Shown piece after piece: positions 15,953 to 24,928 of a stretch of 49,704 nt of DNA. Made by a program: the position numbers and the translations under genes. This DNA is from Chloroflexota bacterium (GTDB lineage: Bacteria > Chloroflexota > Limnocylindria > P2-11E): NCBI GenBank assembly GCA_005887995.1, contig VBJD01000084.1:1-49704 (forward strand), written 5' to 3'. The notes under the pieces are model-generated. The model made no database searches. It was not told the origin of the DNA and saw only the letters and a list, made by a program, of their open reading frames with translations. The first letter of the stretch is position 1. Each line of letters opens with the position of its first letter.

Positions 15953-17494
15953 CGCCAAAAGTTCTACCTCACGACCGCCATTGACTACGTCAACGGCGCG
16001 CCCCACCTGGGTCACGCGTACGAGAAGACGGGTACGGATGCGCTTGCCCGCTTTCATCGTCAGCGGGGCGATGAGGTCTTCTTCCTCACGGGCACCGACG
16101 AGAACGCGACGAAGAACGAGCAAGCGGCGCGCGAGCAGGGAGTGCCGACGCAGCCGTTCGTCGACGAGCTCGCCGCCGAATTCAAGCGGCTATGCGATAC
16201 GTACCAGATCTCGTATGACCGTTTCATCCGAACGTCGGTCGACGAGGATCACAAGCAGGGCGTGCAGGAGTTCGTTCGCCGCTGGATCGCGAACGGCGAT
16301 GTCTATAGAGGGACGTACGAGGGCTACTACTGCGTCGGCTGCGAGGCCTTCTACGACGAGTCCGATCTCGTCAACGGCCAGTGCCCGCTTCACCCGACGC
16401 GTCAGATCCAGCACATCAAAGAGGAGAACTACTTCTTCCGGCTGTCGAAGTACGAGAAGGCGCTCAAGGATCTCTACGCGAAGGATCCAGACTTCACGCT
16501 CCCGGACACCCGCCGCAACGAGGTGCTTGGCTGGCTCGAGCGCGGCCTGAAAGACGTCAGCGTGTCGCGCGGACGGAATCTCGAGTGGGGGATTCCGTGG
16601 CCGGGAGAGCCGGGGCACACCGTGTATGTCTGGTTCGATGCCCTCATCAACTACGTGACGGGAGTCGGCTTCGGAACGGACGAGGCGAAGTTCAAGAAGT
16701 GGTGGCCGGCCGATCTCCACGTGATCGGTCTCGATATCAGTCGCTTCCACTGCCTCTACTGGCCGGCGATGCTGCTAGCGGCCGGCGTACCGATCCCGAA
16801 GCGCGTGTTCGTCCATGGCTTCCTCGAGAACAGGGGCGGGAAGCTGGCGAAGTCGAGCGGCAACGTGTTCGACGCGTTCGCGTTCGCCGACGAGTTCGGC
16901 GTGGACGGCGCGCGCTACCTCCTGTTGCGCGAGGCGCCGTTCGAGAAGAGCTCGCCGATCTCAGCGGAGTCGTTCGCAAAGCGATTCAACGCCGACCTCG
17001 CCAACGATCTCGGCAACCTCGTGTCGCGCACGACGACGCTGCTGGAGAAGTTCTCGGGCGGGCGCGTGCCGGAGCCGCACGAAGGCGAGAGTGAGCGCGC
17101 GCTGCGAGCGCGCGCCGAGAAGACGCTCACGGAGCACGACCCGGCGGCGACGAGCCTTCACTTCGCCGACGCGCTCGCTGCGATCTTCGCTCTCGTCAGC
17201 GAAGGGAATCAACACTTCCAGCGCACGCAGCCCTGGCAGCTGGTGAAGGACGAGAGCAAGGGCCCCGAGCTCGAGGGCTCGCTCTACGCCGGCATCGAGG
17301 CGGTCCGCCTCGTCGCGTACCTGCTGTACCCCTACACACCGAACATCAGCGCGAAGATCTGCGAGCTCCTCGGCGTGATCCATCCCGAGAAGGCCCGATG
17401 GCAGGATGTCGCGAAGTGGGGCGTGCTGAAGCCGGGCGATCCCGTGAAGACCGGCCCCGCGCTGTTCCCGCGTCTCGAGCGCGTCGCCACCTAG
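15953..17494 (+). CDS. metG: methionyl-tRNA synthetase (start codon apparently out of frame)
   Basis: KFYLTTAIDYVNGAPHLGHAYEKTGTDALARFHRQRGDEVFFLTGTDENATKN (HIGH-type PHLGH), KLAKSSGN (KMSKS-type). First canonical in-frame start, 16142, would delete the PHLGH motif. Confidence 0.93.
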   Translation, partial: RQKFYLTTAIDYVNGAPHLGHAYEKTGTDALARFHRQRGDEVFFLTGTDENATKNEQAAREQGVPTQPFVDELAAEFKRLCDTYQISYDRFIRTSVDEDHKQGVQEFVRRWIANGDVYRGTYEGYYCVGCEAFYDESDLVNGQCPLHPTRQIQHIKEENYFFRLSKYEKALKDLYAKDPDFTLPDTRRNEVLGWLERGLKDVSVSRGRNLEWGIPWPGEPGHTVYVWFDALINYVTGVGFGTDEAKFKKWWPADLHVIGLDISRFHCLYWPAMLLAAGVPIPKRVFVHGFLENRGGKLAKSSGNVFDAFAFADEFGVDGARYLLLREAPFEKSSPISAESFAKRFNADLANDLGNLVSRTTTLLEKFSGGRVPEPHEGESERALRARAEKTLTEHDPAATSLHFADALAAIFALVSEGNQHFQRTQPWQLVKDESKGPELEGSLYAGIEAVRLVAYLLYPYTPNISAKICELLGVIHPEKARWQDVAKWGVLKPGDPVKTGPALFPRLERVAT

Positions 17495-17504
17495 CCGCGC
17501 GCGT

Positions 17505-18284
17505 GTGATCGACGCACACGCGCATCTCGACGACACGCGCTTCGGCTCCGACATCGACGCCGTCATCGCGCGAGCCGTCGCCGCGGGCGTGACGCGCGTT
17601 ATCTCCTGCGGCGGCGATCTGGCGTCGAGCGAGCTCAACGTGGGGCTCGCGCATCGCTCGGCCAACGTCCTCGCGACGGTGGGCATCCATCCGCATCGCG
17701 CGCGCGACTGGTCCGCGGACGCCGAGAAGATCCTCGCCGCGCTCGCGCGCCACCCGCGGGTGATCGCGATCGGCGAGATCGGCATGGACCTCTCGGGCCG
17801 CAGTGCGCCGCGCGACGCGCAGGAAACAGCGTTCCTCGCGCAGCTCGCGCTTGCGCGCAGGCTCGATCTGCCGGTCGTCGTGCACGTGCGCGATGCCGGG
17901 GCGGAGACGCGTGCGCTCGTGGATCGCACCGGCCCGACGCGCGGCATGATCCACTGCTACAGCGAAGGCCCCGCTGAAGTGAGTACGTGGCTCGAGCGCG
18001 GCCTGTTCATCTCGTTCGCCGGCATCGCGACCTATCCCGGGAACGGCCGGCTGCGCGAGGCGGCGCGCCTTGTGCCGCGCGACCGCCTGCTTGTCGAGAC
18101 CGACGCGCCGTATCTTCAGCCCCAGTCGCGTCGTGGGGAGCGGCGAAACGAGCCCGCCTACGTCATCGACACGCTCGCTGTGATCGCCCAGGCGCGCGGC
18201 GAGGATCCGGGCGCGCTCGGCGAGCAGATCGCGGCCAACGCCGCTGCGCTTTTCGGCCCGCGCTGGCCCGCGGGAACCGCTTGA
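17505..18284 (+). CDS. TatD-family metal-dependent hydrolase
   Basis: MIDAHAHLDDTRF, VGIHPHRARDW, AIGEIGMDL, LLVETDAPYLQP. Confidence 0.92.
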   Translation: MIDAHAHLDDTRFGSDIDAVIARAVAAGVTRVISCGGDLASSELNVGLAHRSANVLATVGIHPHRARDWSADAEKILAALARHPRVIAIGEIGMDLSGRSAPRDAQETAFLAQLALARRLDLPVVVHVRDAGAETRALVDRTGPTRGMIHCYSEGPAEVSTWLERGLFISFAGIATYPGNGRLREAARLVPRDRLLVETDAPYLQPQSRRGERRNEPAYVIDTLAVIAQARGEDPGALGEQIAANAAALFGPRWPAGTA

Positions 18285-18335
18285 ACCTGGCGCACGTCTA
18301 CCTGCTAGACGCCTCTGAGAAAGCAGGTGAGAGAC

Positions 18336-19211
18336 ATGCGCGCGACGTTGCTGATACCACTCCTCGCGCTGGCCTTGATCGGCGCCGCGTGCTCCGCGGC
18401 GCAATCCACCCCGACCGGTGTCGCGGCCCCCGCTCCGATGGCCGGTGGCGGCTTGGCCGACTCCGCCTCCAAGGGGAGTGTGCCGAACGGTGTCTCTGCC
18501 GCCGAAGGCATCCCGAGCCTCCTCGCGCAGACGCGAGATCTCATCATGACCGCGAACGTCTCGATGCGGAGCGACGATCCGTGGAAGACCGCCGACGCCG
18601 CGAAGGCCGTCGCGCAAGGTCTCGGCGGAACGCTCCTCGCGCTCAGCGAATCCGGCACTGGCACGCAGCGCAGCGCGACCATGGTCATGAGCGTTCCCTC
18701 AACGCGCTTCGACGACGCGATCAACGCGCTCAAGAAACTGGACGCCGAGGTCGTCTCCTCGAGCGTCGACGCGAAGGACGTGACCGACCAGCTCGTCGAC
18801 CTCGATGCGCGGATCACGACCCTCAAGGCTGAGGAGCAGCGCTACCTCGCACTCTTCAACCGCGCGAACACCGTCGACGAGATGCTGAAGGTCCAGAGCG
18901 CGCTCTCGCAGCTCCGGACGCAGATCGAGCAGCTCTCGGCGCAGCAGAAGAACATGAAGGACCGCGTTGCCTTCTCGACGATCTCGCTGTCGGTCGCGCC
19001 GATCACGACTCCGGTGCCGAACGAGCCGCTCACGAAGTGGGACCCAGCGCGCACCTTCTCCGCCGCGGCCACCGCACTCGTCGCGATGCTGCGCGCCTTC
19101 GCGGACGTGGCGATCTGGCTCCTGGTGTTCGGTTGGATCCCGCTCGTCGCGCTTGCCATCGCGCTCGTTGCGACGCGGACGCGCCGCCCAACGAAGGCCC
19201 CCGCCGCCTAG
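18336..19211 (+). CDS. DUF4349-domain lipoprotein
   Basis: Signal peptide LLIPLLALALIGAAC; TRFDDAINALKKLDAEVVSSSVDAKDVTDQLVDLDARITTLKAEEQRYLALFNRANTVDEMLKVQSALSQLRTQIEQL; C-terminal TM. Confidence 0.82.
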   Translation: MRATLLIPLLALALIGAACSAAQSTPTGVAAPAPMAGGGLADSASKGSVPNGVSAAEGIPSLLAQTRDLIMTANVSMRSDDPWKTADAAKAVAQGLGGTLLALSESGTGTQRSATMVMSVPSTRFDDAINALKKLDAEVVSSSVDAKDVTDQLVDLDARITTLKAEEQRYLALFNRANTVDEMLKVQSALSQLRTQIEQLSAQQKNMKDRVAFSTISLSVAPITTPVPNEPLTKWDPARTFSAAATALVAMLRAFADVAIWLLVFGWIPLVALAIALVATRTRRPTKAPAA

Positions 19212-19233
19212 AGAAAAACCGCCACACGCACTG

Positions 19234-19268
19234 CCGCCGCGCCAGTCCACGCTCGATTGGCGCGGCGG
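19234..19268 (+). terminator. Perfect 11-bp inverted repeat, likely intrinsic hairpin
   Basis: CCGCCGCGCCA - 13 nt - TGGCGCGGCGG, directly after the DUF4349 stop; no clear U-tract. Confidence 0.5.
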
Positions 19269-19285
19269 TTGCACGTCCGGCGGGC

Positions 19286-19549
19286 ATGATCGAACGACAG
19301 CAGATCGAAGCGACCAAAGGCGAGAAAGTCCAGGCGAAGTTCGACGAGCTCGCGGACGCCGAAGCGGCCGTGGAGCGGCTGAAGGCGGCGGGGTTCAACG
19401 AGGACACGATCACGCTGACAACGCACGGCGGGCACACCGAGCCCGACGGCACGTTCGTGCGCGGCGGTATCGAGGTCGTCGTGCTCGCAGACGCGCGCGC
19501 GGACGACGCCGAGCGCATCCTCGCGCAGAAGCGCGACAAAGCCGACTAG
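19286..19549 (+). CDS. small hypothetical protein (general-stress-protein-like)
   Basis: 87 aa MIERQQIEATKGEKVQAKFDELADAEAAVERLKAAGFNEDTITLTTHGGHTEPDGTFVRGGIEVVVLADARADDAERILAQKRDKAD. Confidence 0.6.
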   Translation: MIERQQIEATKGEKVQAKFDELADAEAAVERLKAAGFNEDTITLTTHGGHTEPDGTFVRGGIEVVVLADARADDAERILAQKRDKAD

Positions 19550-19572
19550 CAGAGCGAGCTGACGGGGCGGCG

Positions 19573-19578
19573 TACCGT
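19573..19578 (+). promoter_or_regulatory. putative -10 of leaderless promoter (TACCGT-N7-GTG)
   Basis: TACCGT TCCGCTC GTG19586; TANNNT with 7-nt spacing to the start and no SD. Confidence 0.45.
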
Positions 19579-19585
19579 TCCGCTC

Positions 19586-20425
19586 GTGGCGGAAGGGTTT
19601 TCGATACGCGCCGCCCGGCCGCGTGACAGACGCGGCGTGAAAGCGCTGTGCGCGCGCATATGGCCCGACGACTATGTCCCCGAAGTCTTCGACGACTGGG
19701 TCCGTGATCGTCGCGGCCGGCTCTGGGTCGCGGTGGCGGCCGAGTGCGTGATCGGCGTCGCCAAATTGACGGTGATGGGCGAACGCGAGGCGTGGCTCCA
19801 TGCTCTGCGCGTCGATCCCGACCATCGCAAGCGCGGAGTCGCGACCGCGCTCCTCGCGCATCGACTTGCGCGCGCGCGCCGCCTCGGCGCACGCGTCGCG
19901 CGGCTTGACACCGCCGAGGACAACGTGGCGATCCATCGGCTCATGCGCCGCAACGGTTTCCGGCGCGTCGAGCGGATCAAGTACTACCACGCACGACCGA
20001 CGTCGGACGATCCACCGCGTCTTGTGCGCGCGAGGGAGCTCGCTGAGGCGTGGCGTCTGTCGCGGGGACGCCTCTTTCACGAGGACTACGTCGCGCGCGC
20101 GTTGGCTCGCTCCGACATCGCGCGCGCCATCAGGCGACGCGAGTGTTTTGCGGTGGGTCCGCCTGGTCGCCCGAGCGCGGTCGCGATCGCCGAGGCGCAA
20201 CGCCGGAGTCGGTGGATGGGCCGATCGCGCCTGCGCATCCGCCTCGTAGCCGGCGCGCGCTCCGACGTGCGTGAGCTGCTCGTCGCGCTGCGCGGGCAGG
20301 CGCGCGTCGCGCGCGTCGATCGAGCCGGCATCGCGCCACCTTCGGAGCTGTGGTCCGTCGTGAGCGCCGCGGGCTACCGCCGGCGGTGGCACGAGGCGAT
20401 GGACGTGTTCGAGCGTCGGCTCTAA
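19586..20425 (+). CDS. GNAT-family N-acetyltransferase
   Basis: LHALRVDPDHRKRGVATALLAHRLARARRLGARVARLDTAEDNVAIHRLMRRNGF. Confidence 0.8.
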   Translation: MAEGFSIRAARPRDRRGVKALCARIWPDDYVPEVFDDWVRDRRGRLWVAVAAECVIGVAKLTVMGEREAWLHALRVDPDHRKRGVATALLAHRLARARRLGARVARLDTAEDNVAIHRLMRRNGFRRVERIKYYHARPTSDDPPRLVRARELAEAWRLSRGRLFHEDYVARALARSDIARAIRRRECFAVGPPGRPSAVAIAEAQRRSRWMGRSRLRIRLVAGARSDVRELLVALRGQARVARVDRAGIAPPSELWSVVSAAGYRRRWHEAMDVFERRL

Positions 20426-21300
20426 AGCGTCCTGCGGTACTCGCGGACCGTGCGCCGCGGGGTCATGCCAGCGGAGGTGTAGAGCTTCCGCGCCGCGACG
20501 TTGTCGTGGCTGCCCCAGACCATCACCGACCGAGCGCCGCATTCATATGCCAGTCGATGGACGTCTCGCACGGTGGCACGACCGAGCCCGCGCTCGCGAT
20601 AGTCGGGATGCGTGCCGAGCGGTTCGATCTCGACTTGGAGGGACGCCGCGTCGAGCCACGCGATGCAGTACGCCGCGGGCATGCCGCCGGGTGCGAGGAC
20701 GACGGGCACCATGTCGCGCCGAAAGTCCGGCGATGACGTGACGAGATCGTGAAGCTGACGGTCGTACTCGGAGGGCTTCACCGTTGACCACGCCGCGCGA
20801 TGGAGCGCGATGTAGTCGTCGTCGCCGAGATCGGCGAGTGTGACGAGCCGAAACCCTTCAGGTAATTCAGGCTCAGGTGGCCTCCCGTCGATGTCGTAGA
20901 CGAGAAGGTCGCCCGCTGTCTCTCCGCGGGCGTACCCGCGGCCGAGGAGGGCCTCGATGAGCGCGGGCTCGTCATCGCCGGCCGAGACCTCGATCGACGA
21001 CGCTCCGCGCGCTCGGAGATCGCGCTCGGCCCACGCGACGAGCGCGAGGCGGGAGGCGAGATTGTCGCGCGCAGCGCGGACGACGACATAGCCAGCGTCG
21101 TCCATGAGCCAGGCCGAGATGTCTTCGCCGTTGTCCCACACGAGCAGCCTGAACGTGTCCTTCGCAGTGCGCCGGAACCACCACTGCATGCCGCCGGGAT
21201 GCAGATAGTCGCCGCGCAACGCGTGCGCGTCCGACATCAGACGCACGATCCGCTCTAGGTCGCGGCCGCGATCGAAGGGCCGGGGCTCGCCGATGCTCAC
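20422..21300 (-). CDS. GNAT-family N-acetyltransferase (mycothiol-synthase-like size)
   Basis: LGTHPDYRERGLGRATVRDVHRLAYECGARSVMVWGSHDNVAARKLYTSAGMTPRRTVREYRR; GTG21300 start. The track ORF is over-extended to 21651. Confidence 0.8.
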   Translation of the reverse strand: MSIGEPRPFDRGRDLERIVRLMSDAHALRGDYLHPGGMQWWFRRTAKDTFRLLVWDNGEDISAWLMDDAGYVVVRAARDNLASRLALVAWAERDLRARGASSIEVSAGDDEPALIEALLGRGYARGETAGDLLVYDIDGRPPEPELPEGFRLVTLADLGDDDYIALHRAAWSTVKPSEYDRQLHDLVTSSPDFRRDMVPVVLAPGGMPAAYCIAWLDAASLQVEIEPLGTHPDYRERGLGRATVRDVHRLAYECGARSVMVWGSHDNVAARKLYTSAGMTPRRTVREYRRTL

Positions 21301-21318
21301 TCCGGCATACTCGCGGCG

Positions 21319-21756
21319 ATGGCTGACGTCCGTATCCGTCCGGTCACCGAGCTCGACATCGAGGCGATCTGCAGGATCGATGAGCGCATCACCGGAAAGT
21401 ACCGACCCGACGCCTGGGAGGACCGCGTCATCTACTACATCCGCCGTGATCCCGATTCGTCTCAGGTCGCTGAGATCGGCGGCCGAGTCGTCGGGTTCAT
21501 GCTCGGCGAGGTGCGCGGCGGTGAGTTCGGGCTCGAGGAGCCCACGGGTTGGGTCGAGTTCTTCGGCGTCCTGCCCGATGCGCGCGACAAGGGCGTCGGA
21601 CGTTCGCTCATCGAGGCGCTGCTCGCGCGGTTCAAGTCCCAAGGCGCGCACGTCGCGCGGACGATGGTGCGTAGCGAAGACAAGGACATCGACGCATTCA
21701 TCCGGCGCAACGGCTTCGCCCCGGCGCCAGTGACAGCGCTCGAGAAGCGCCTCTAG
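21319..21756 (+). CDS. GNAT-family N-acetyltransferase
   Basis: MADVRIRPVTELDIEAICRIDERITGK...VEFFGVLPDARDKGVGRSLIEALLARFKSQGAHVARTMVRSEDKDIDAFIRRNGF. Confidence 0.85.
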   Translation: MADVRIRPVTELDIEAICRIDERITGKYRPDAWEDRVIYYIRRDPDSSQVAEIGGRVVGFMLGEVRGGEFGLEEPTGWVEFFGVLPDARDKGVGRSLIEALLARFKSQGAHVARTMVRSEDKDIDAFIRRNGFAPAPVTALEKRL

Positions 21757-21764
21757 GCGGCGCG

Positions 21765-22301
21765 ATGGCCGGGCCCGCGGTGCGAGAGGCTCTCTATCTC
21801 CTCGACGAGGCGTTCAACGGACGAGGCATCGAGGAGTCGAACGAGAGCCAGGCGCTCATGACGAATCTCGCTACCGTCGGCGAGCGTGAGTGGCGCGCGC
21901 TCCCCGCGGGCGCCGCGCGGAGCATCGAGTCGATCGTCGTGCACATCGGTGCCTGCAAAGTCATGTACGACGACTACGCGTTCGGACGCGGCACGTTGCA
22001 GTGGGGAACGCGCGACGTCGAGCCGTGGTCCGAGGGAACAGCGCCGATGGCCGACGCGCTGCGCTGGCTTCGCGAGTCGCACCAGCGGCTCATCGATCAT
22101 GTGACCGCGCTCGATGACGCTGAGCTCGGTGCGCCGCGCATGACGAACTGGGGCGAGCGGCGACCGACGCGCTGGATCCTCGCGGCGATGATCGGACACG
22201 ACTTCTACCACGCCGGCGAGATCAATCACCTCCGCAGCCTGCTCGGTATCGACGATCGCTGGCGCTGGCAGCAGCGGGGCGGCGCGCCCGCGACGTCCTG
22301 A
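21765..22301 (+). CDS. DinB-family protein
   Basis: SIESIVVHIGACKVMYDDYAFG and C-terminal GHDFYHAGEINHLRSLLG (H-x3-H). Confidence 0.78.
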   Translation: MAGPAVREALYLLDEAFNGRGIEESNESQALMTNLATVGEREWRALPAGAARSIESIVVHIGACKVMYDDYAFGRGTLQWGTRDVEPWSEGTAPMADALRWLRESHQRLIDHVTALDDAELGAPRMTNWGERRPTRWILAAMIGHDFYHAGEINHLRSLLGIDDRWRWQQRGGAPATS

Positions 22302-22303
22302 AG

Positions 22304-22321
22304 CGTTCGCTTGAGCGAACG
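22304..22321. promoter_or_regulatory. 18-bp perfect palindrome, candidate operator or hairpin
   Basis: CGTTCGCT-TG-AGCGAACG between the DinB stop and the diiron oxygenase operon. Confidence 0.45.
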
Positions 22322-22349
22322 GGACACAACAATGAGACGTGCTGGCCGG

Positions 22350-22355
22350 TACGCT
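22350..22355 (+). promoter_or_regulatory. putative -10 of leaderless promoter (TACGCT-N7-ATG)
   Basis: TACGCT TAAAGCG ATG22363. Confidence 0.45.
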
Positions 22356-22362
22356 TAAAGCG

Positions 22363-23703
22363 ATGACCGACGAGATCCGCATGCTTCCGAAGGCCTACCA
22401 CGACGCCGTCGAGCACTGGCAGCGGCACAACTTCCCCGAGTACCCGCAGCTCACGGAGCGCTGGCAGCAGTACTTCCCGAAGGACGCGGAGTTCTGTCTC
22501 TGCGCGCGCCTCGAGAAGGACATGCCGACGGAGATCCAGGTCGGCGACCGCAAAGGACAGCCGAAGGCGCTCGCGCCGAAGGAGCTCGACAAGGAGGCCG
22601 CGGAGCAGCTGCTCATGATCGTGCGCGCGCAGGCATCGACAGAGTTCGGCTCGATCCAGCAGCACCACGGCACCTTCGAGCGCGCGAACGATCCACAGGA
22701 CCAGACCTGGGTGCTGCGCGTCATGGCGGAGGAGCTCCGCCACGGGTACCAGATGATCCACCTCCTCACGTCCGCGGACTGGTCGAAGTGGACCGACACG
22801 AAGCCGCAGGACATGGTCGAGGAGATCCTCTCGATGCAGACCGGCTCGCACGTGCTCGCGGCATTCAATCTTGAGTACGACTCGTTCGGCGACAGCATCG
22901 CGTTCGCCGCGTTCATCGACCGCGTGGGGAAGTACCAGCTCACGATGCAGAAGGTGAACACGTACGCACCGATGGCCGCCTCGATGCCGCCGATGCTGCG
23001 CGAGGAGGCGTTCCATCTCGCGGCGGGCGTCATCCCGATGCGCCGCTGGATGGAAGCGGCGGCGAGGGATCGCAACGCGACGATGGACGTGCCGACGATC
23101 CAGAAGATGTGCGCGAAGTGGTACGGTCGCGGCCTCGAAATGTTCGGCGACGAGCGTGGCGGCGCGACGAACGTGAAGCTCGGCCTGAAGGACCTCACGA
23201 ACCGCGAGGCGCAGGACCTGTACATCGCGGAATGCGGGAAGATGCTCGACGACATCAACACGCGCTTCGTGCGCGCGCGCCTCGCGCACCTGTCGCGCGA
23301 TGACGCGGACAAGGCGTACGCACGGATCAAGGACGGCAAGACGGTCGAGGGGATCCGGCGCGACGATCTGCTGCGTCTACCGGATCGCCGCTTCTTCCGA
23401 CGCCGCGGCGAGCCGGCGTTCCAGATGATCGGTCACGACGGCGAGCAGTTCACCGACGTCGAGGAGTACATCGCGCACGTGCTCGCGCACCTGCCTGAGG
23501 CGTACCGCGCCTCGATCGACGTCAAACACTGGATCGAGATGCAGCGCAAGGTCAGTAGGGGCGAGATCGAACTGAAGAAGGCGATCAACTCAATGCCGCG
23601 GCTCGCGCGCGTCGGCGGTGCGTGCCCGTGCTCGAAGTCGGTGCGGTGGGTGATGGACGTTCCCGAAGGAACGTCAGGCGGAGGCGAGCGCCTCAACCCT
23701 TAG
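22363..23703 (+). CDS. PaaA/BoxB-like ferritin-like diiron oxygenase (benzoyl-CoA epoxidase B-type)
   Basis: Paired AEELRHGYQM and REEAFHLAAG (ExxH) diiron motifs; 446 aa with a long C-terminal extension like BoxB. Confidence 0.72.
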   Translation: MTDEIRMLPKAYHDAVEHWQRHNFPEYPQLTERWQQYFPKDAEFCLCARLEKDMPTEIQVGDRKGQPKALAPKELDKEAAEQLLMIVRAQASTEFGSIQQHHGTFERANDPQDQTWVLRVMAEELRHGYQMIHLLTSADWSKWTDTKPQDMVEEILSMQTGSHVLAAFNLEYDSFGDSIAFAAFIDRVGKYQLTMQKVNTYAPMAASMPPMLREEAFHLAAGVIPMRRWMEAAARDRNATMDVPTIQKMCAKWYGRGLEMFGDERGGATNVKLGLKDLTNREAQDLYIAECGKMLDDINTRFVRARLAHLSRDDADKAYARIKDGKTVEGIRRDDLLRLPDRRFFRRRGEPAFQMIGHDGEQFTDVEEYIAHVLAHLPEAYRASIDVKHWIEMQRKVSRGEIELKKAINSMPRLARVGGACPCSKSVRWVMDVPEGTSGGGERLNP

Positions 23704-23740
23704 CGGGAACCACCCCCACGTACGCGCGCGACCTTGCGGC

Positions 23741-23914
23741 CTAGCGCTTCTTGCGGCTGCTGGGCTTGGCCGGGACCTTTGCGCCCTTGCGTCGCGCCTT
23801 CGAGAGACCGATCGCGATCGCCTGCTTGCGCGACTTGATCTTGTGCTTACCTGTCATCTTGTGCCGCATCTCCGTCTCGACGGAGCGGCTCGCAGCCTTG
23901 CCGTATCTCGCCAT
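23741..23914 (-). CDS. small basic DUF6496-like protein (57 aa)
   Basis: Reverse strand MARYGKAASRSVETEMRHKMTGKHKIKSRKQAIAIGLSKARRKGAKVPAKPSSRKKR*, with SD AAAGGAGG before ATG23914. Absent from the ORF track because of its size. Confidence 0.8.
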   Translation of the reverse strand: MARYGKAASRSVETEMRHKMTGKHKIKSRKQAIAIGLSKARRKGAKVPAKPSSRKKR

Positions 23915-23982
23915 GCGATGCCTCCTTTGATCCTCGATCCGAGCAGACGGCGTGCCTACTTTCGCGTCGCGACAATACGCGC

Positions 23983-24849
23983 GTGGAGATCGGGCTCGGC
24001 GTCGATCAGCGCCTCGGGCTGAGCGTCGCGCAGCTGCGCGACCTTGCGGGCGAGGCGCGGTCGCTCGGCTACCAGAGCCTGTGGACGAACTCCAGCCTCG
24101 ACTACGACCCGATCGCGCTGTGCATCGCCTGGCACGCCGAAGCCGGGCTGCGCACCGGCATCTCGGTCATCCCGATCGGCCGCGGTCCGGCGGAGGTCGT
24201 GGGCCTCGCGGCGCGCACCGCGCACGAGCTCACCTCGGGCACGTTCACGCTCGGCATCGGCGCCGGCAGCGTGACCGAGAGGCCGATCGCCGCGGTGCGC
24301 GGCTACATCGCTGGCATCCGCAAGGTCGCGCGCGACGTCCCACTGATCGTCGGTGCGCTCGGTCCGCAGATGCTCCACCTCGCGGCCAAACACGCGCAGG
24401 GGGCGGCGCTCAACTGGTGCACGCCGGCCCAGGTCGAATGGAGTCGATCGGAAGCGAAGACGAAGATGGTCGACTACATCCGTGTCTGCGTCGACGAAGA
24501 CCTCGCCGCGGCGCGGCGCGCGCTCGCGCAGCAGATCCTCGCGTACGCGCTTCTTGTGCGTCCGTCCGGCGCGGGCGGCTACCGGAAGCACTTCGAGCGC
24601 ATGGGCTTCGGCGACGACGTCGCGAAGCTGGAGGCGCTCAAGGCGGTCGGGAAATCGGAGGACGAGCTCATCCGCGCGATGCCCGAGCGGATGCTCACGA
24701 CGTTCGGCTATGCGGGCCGCGGCGACGGCGCGCGCGAGTGGTTCCGCGAGATGGCGCGCGGCCTCGATGTCGCGGTCGTCCGCCTGCTCACACCCCGGCC
24801 CGGCGACATGCGCCCGGTGGCCGCGGGAATGGAGGCGTTCGCTCCCTAG
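23983..24849 (+). CDS. LLM-class (luciferase-like) flavin/F420-dependent oxidoreductase
   Basis: GLSVAQLRDLAGEARSLGYQSLWTNSSLDYDPIAL...GISVIPIGRGPAEVVGLAARTAHELTSGTFTLGIGAGS. Confidence 0.82.
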   Translation: MEIGLGVDQRLGLSVAQLRDLAGEARSLGYQSLWTNSSLDYDPIALCIAWHAEAGLRTGISVIPIGRGPAEVVGLAARTAHELTSGTFTLGIGAGSVTERPIAAVRGYIAGIRKVARDVPLIVGALGPQMLHLAAKHAQGAALNWCTPAQVEWSRSEAKTKMVDYIRVCVDEDLAAARRALAQQILAYALLVRPSGAGGYRKHFERMGFGDDVAKLEALKAVGKSEDELIRAMPERMLTTFGYAGRGDGAREWFREMARGLDVAVVRLLTPRPGDMRPVAAGMEAFAP

Positions 24850-24928
24850 TCATTGCGCTCGCTTCGGCCTGCCTTCGGCGGCCCGCAGCTCGCCGCCTCG
24901 ACACCGCTCGTCGACTCGCTCGTCGCGG

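Noticed and set aside
18300-18328. ACCTGCT...AGCAGGT pairing that could mask the DUF4349 SD
   Set aside because: Only 7 bp with a 15-nt loop; too weak to claim.
23656-23675. GACGTTCC-CGAA-GGAACGTC hairpin at the 3' end of the BoxB-like gene
   Set aside because: Lies inside the coding region with only 8 bp; no support for a separate function.
24353-24928. Upstream part of the 443-aa ORF before the PaaA-like protein
   Set aside because: Ser/Arg-rich noise overlapping the LLM gene in another frame; not a fusion.
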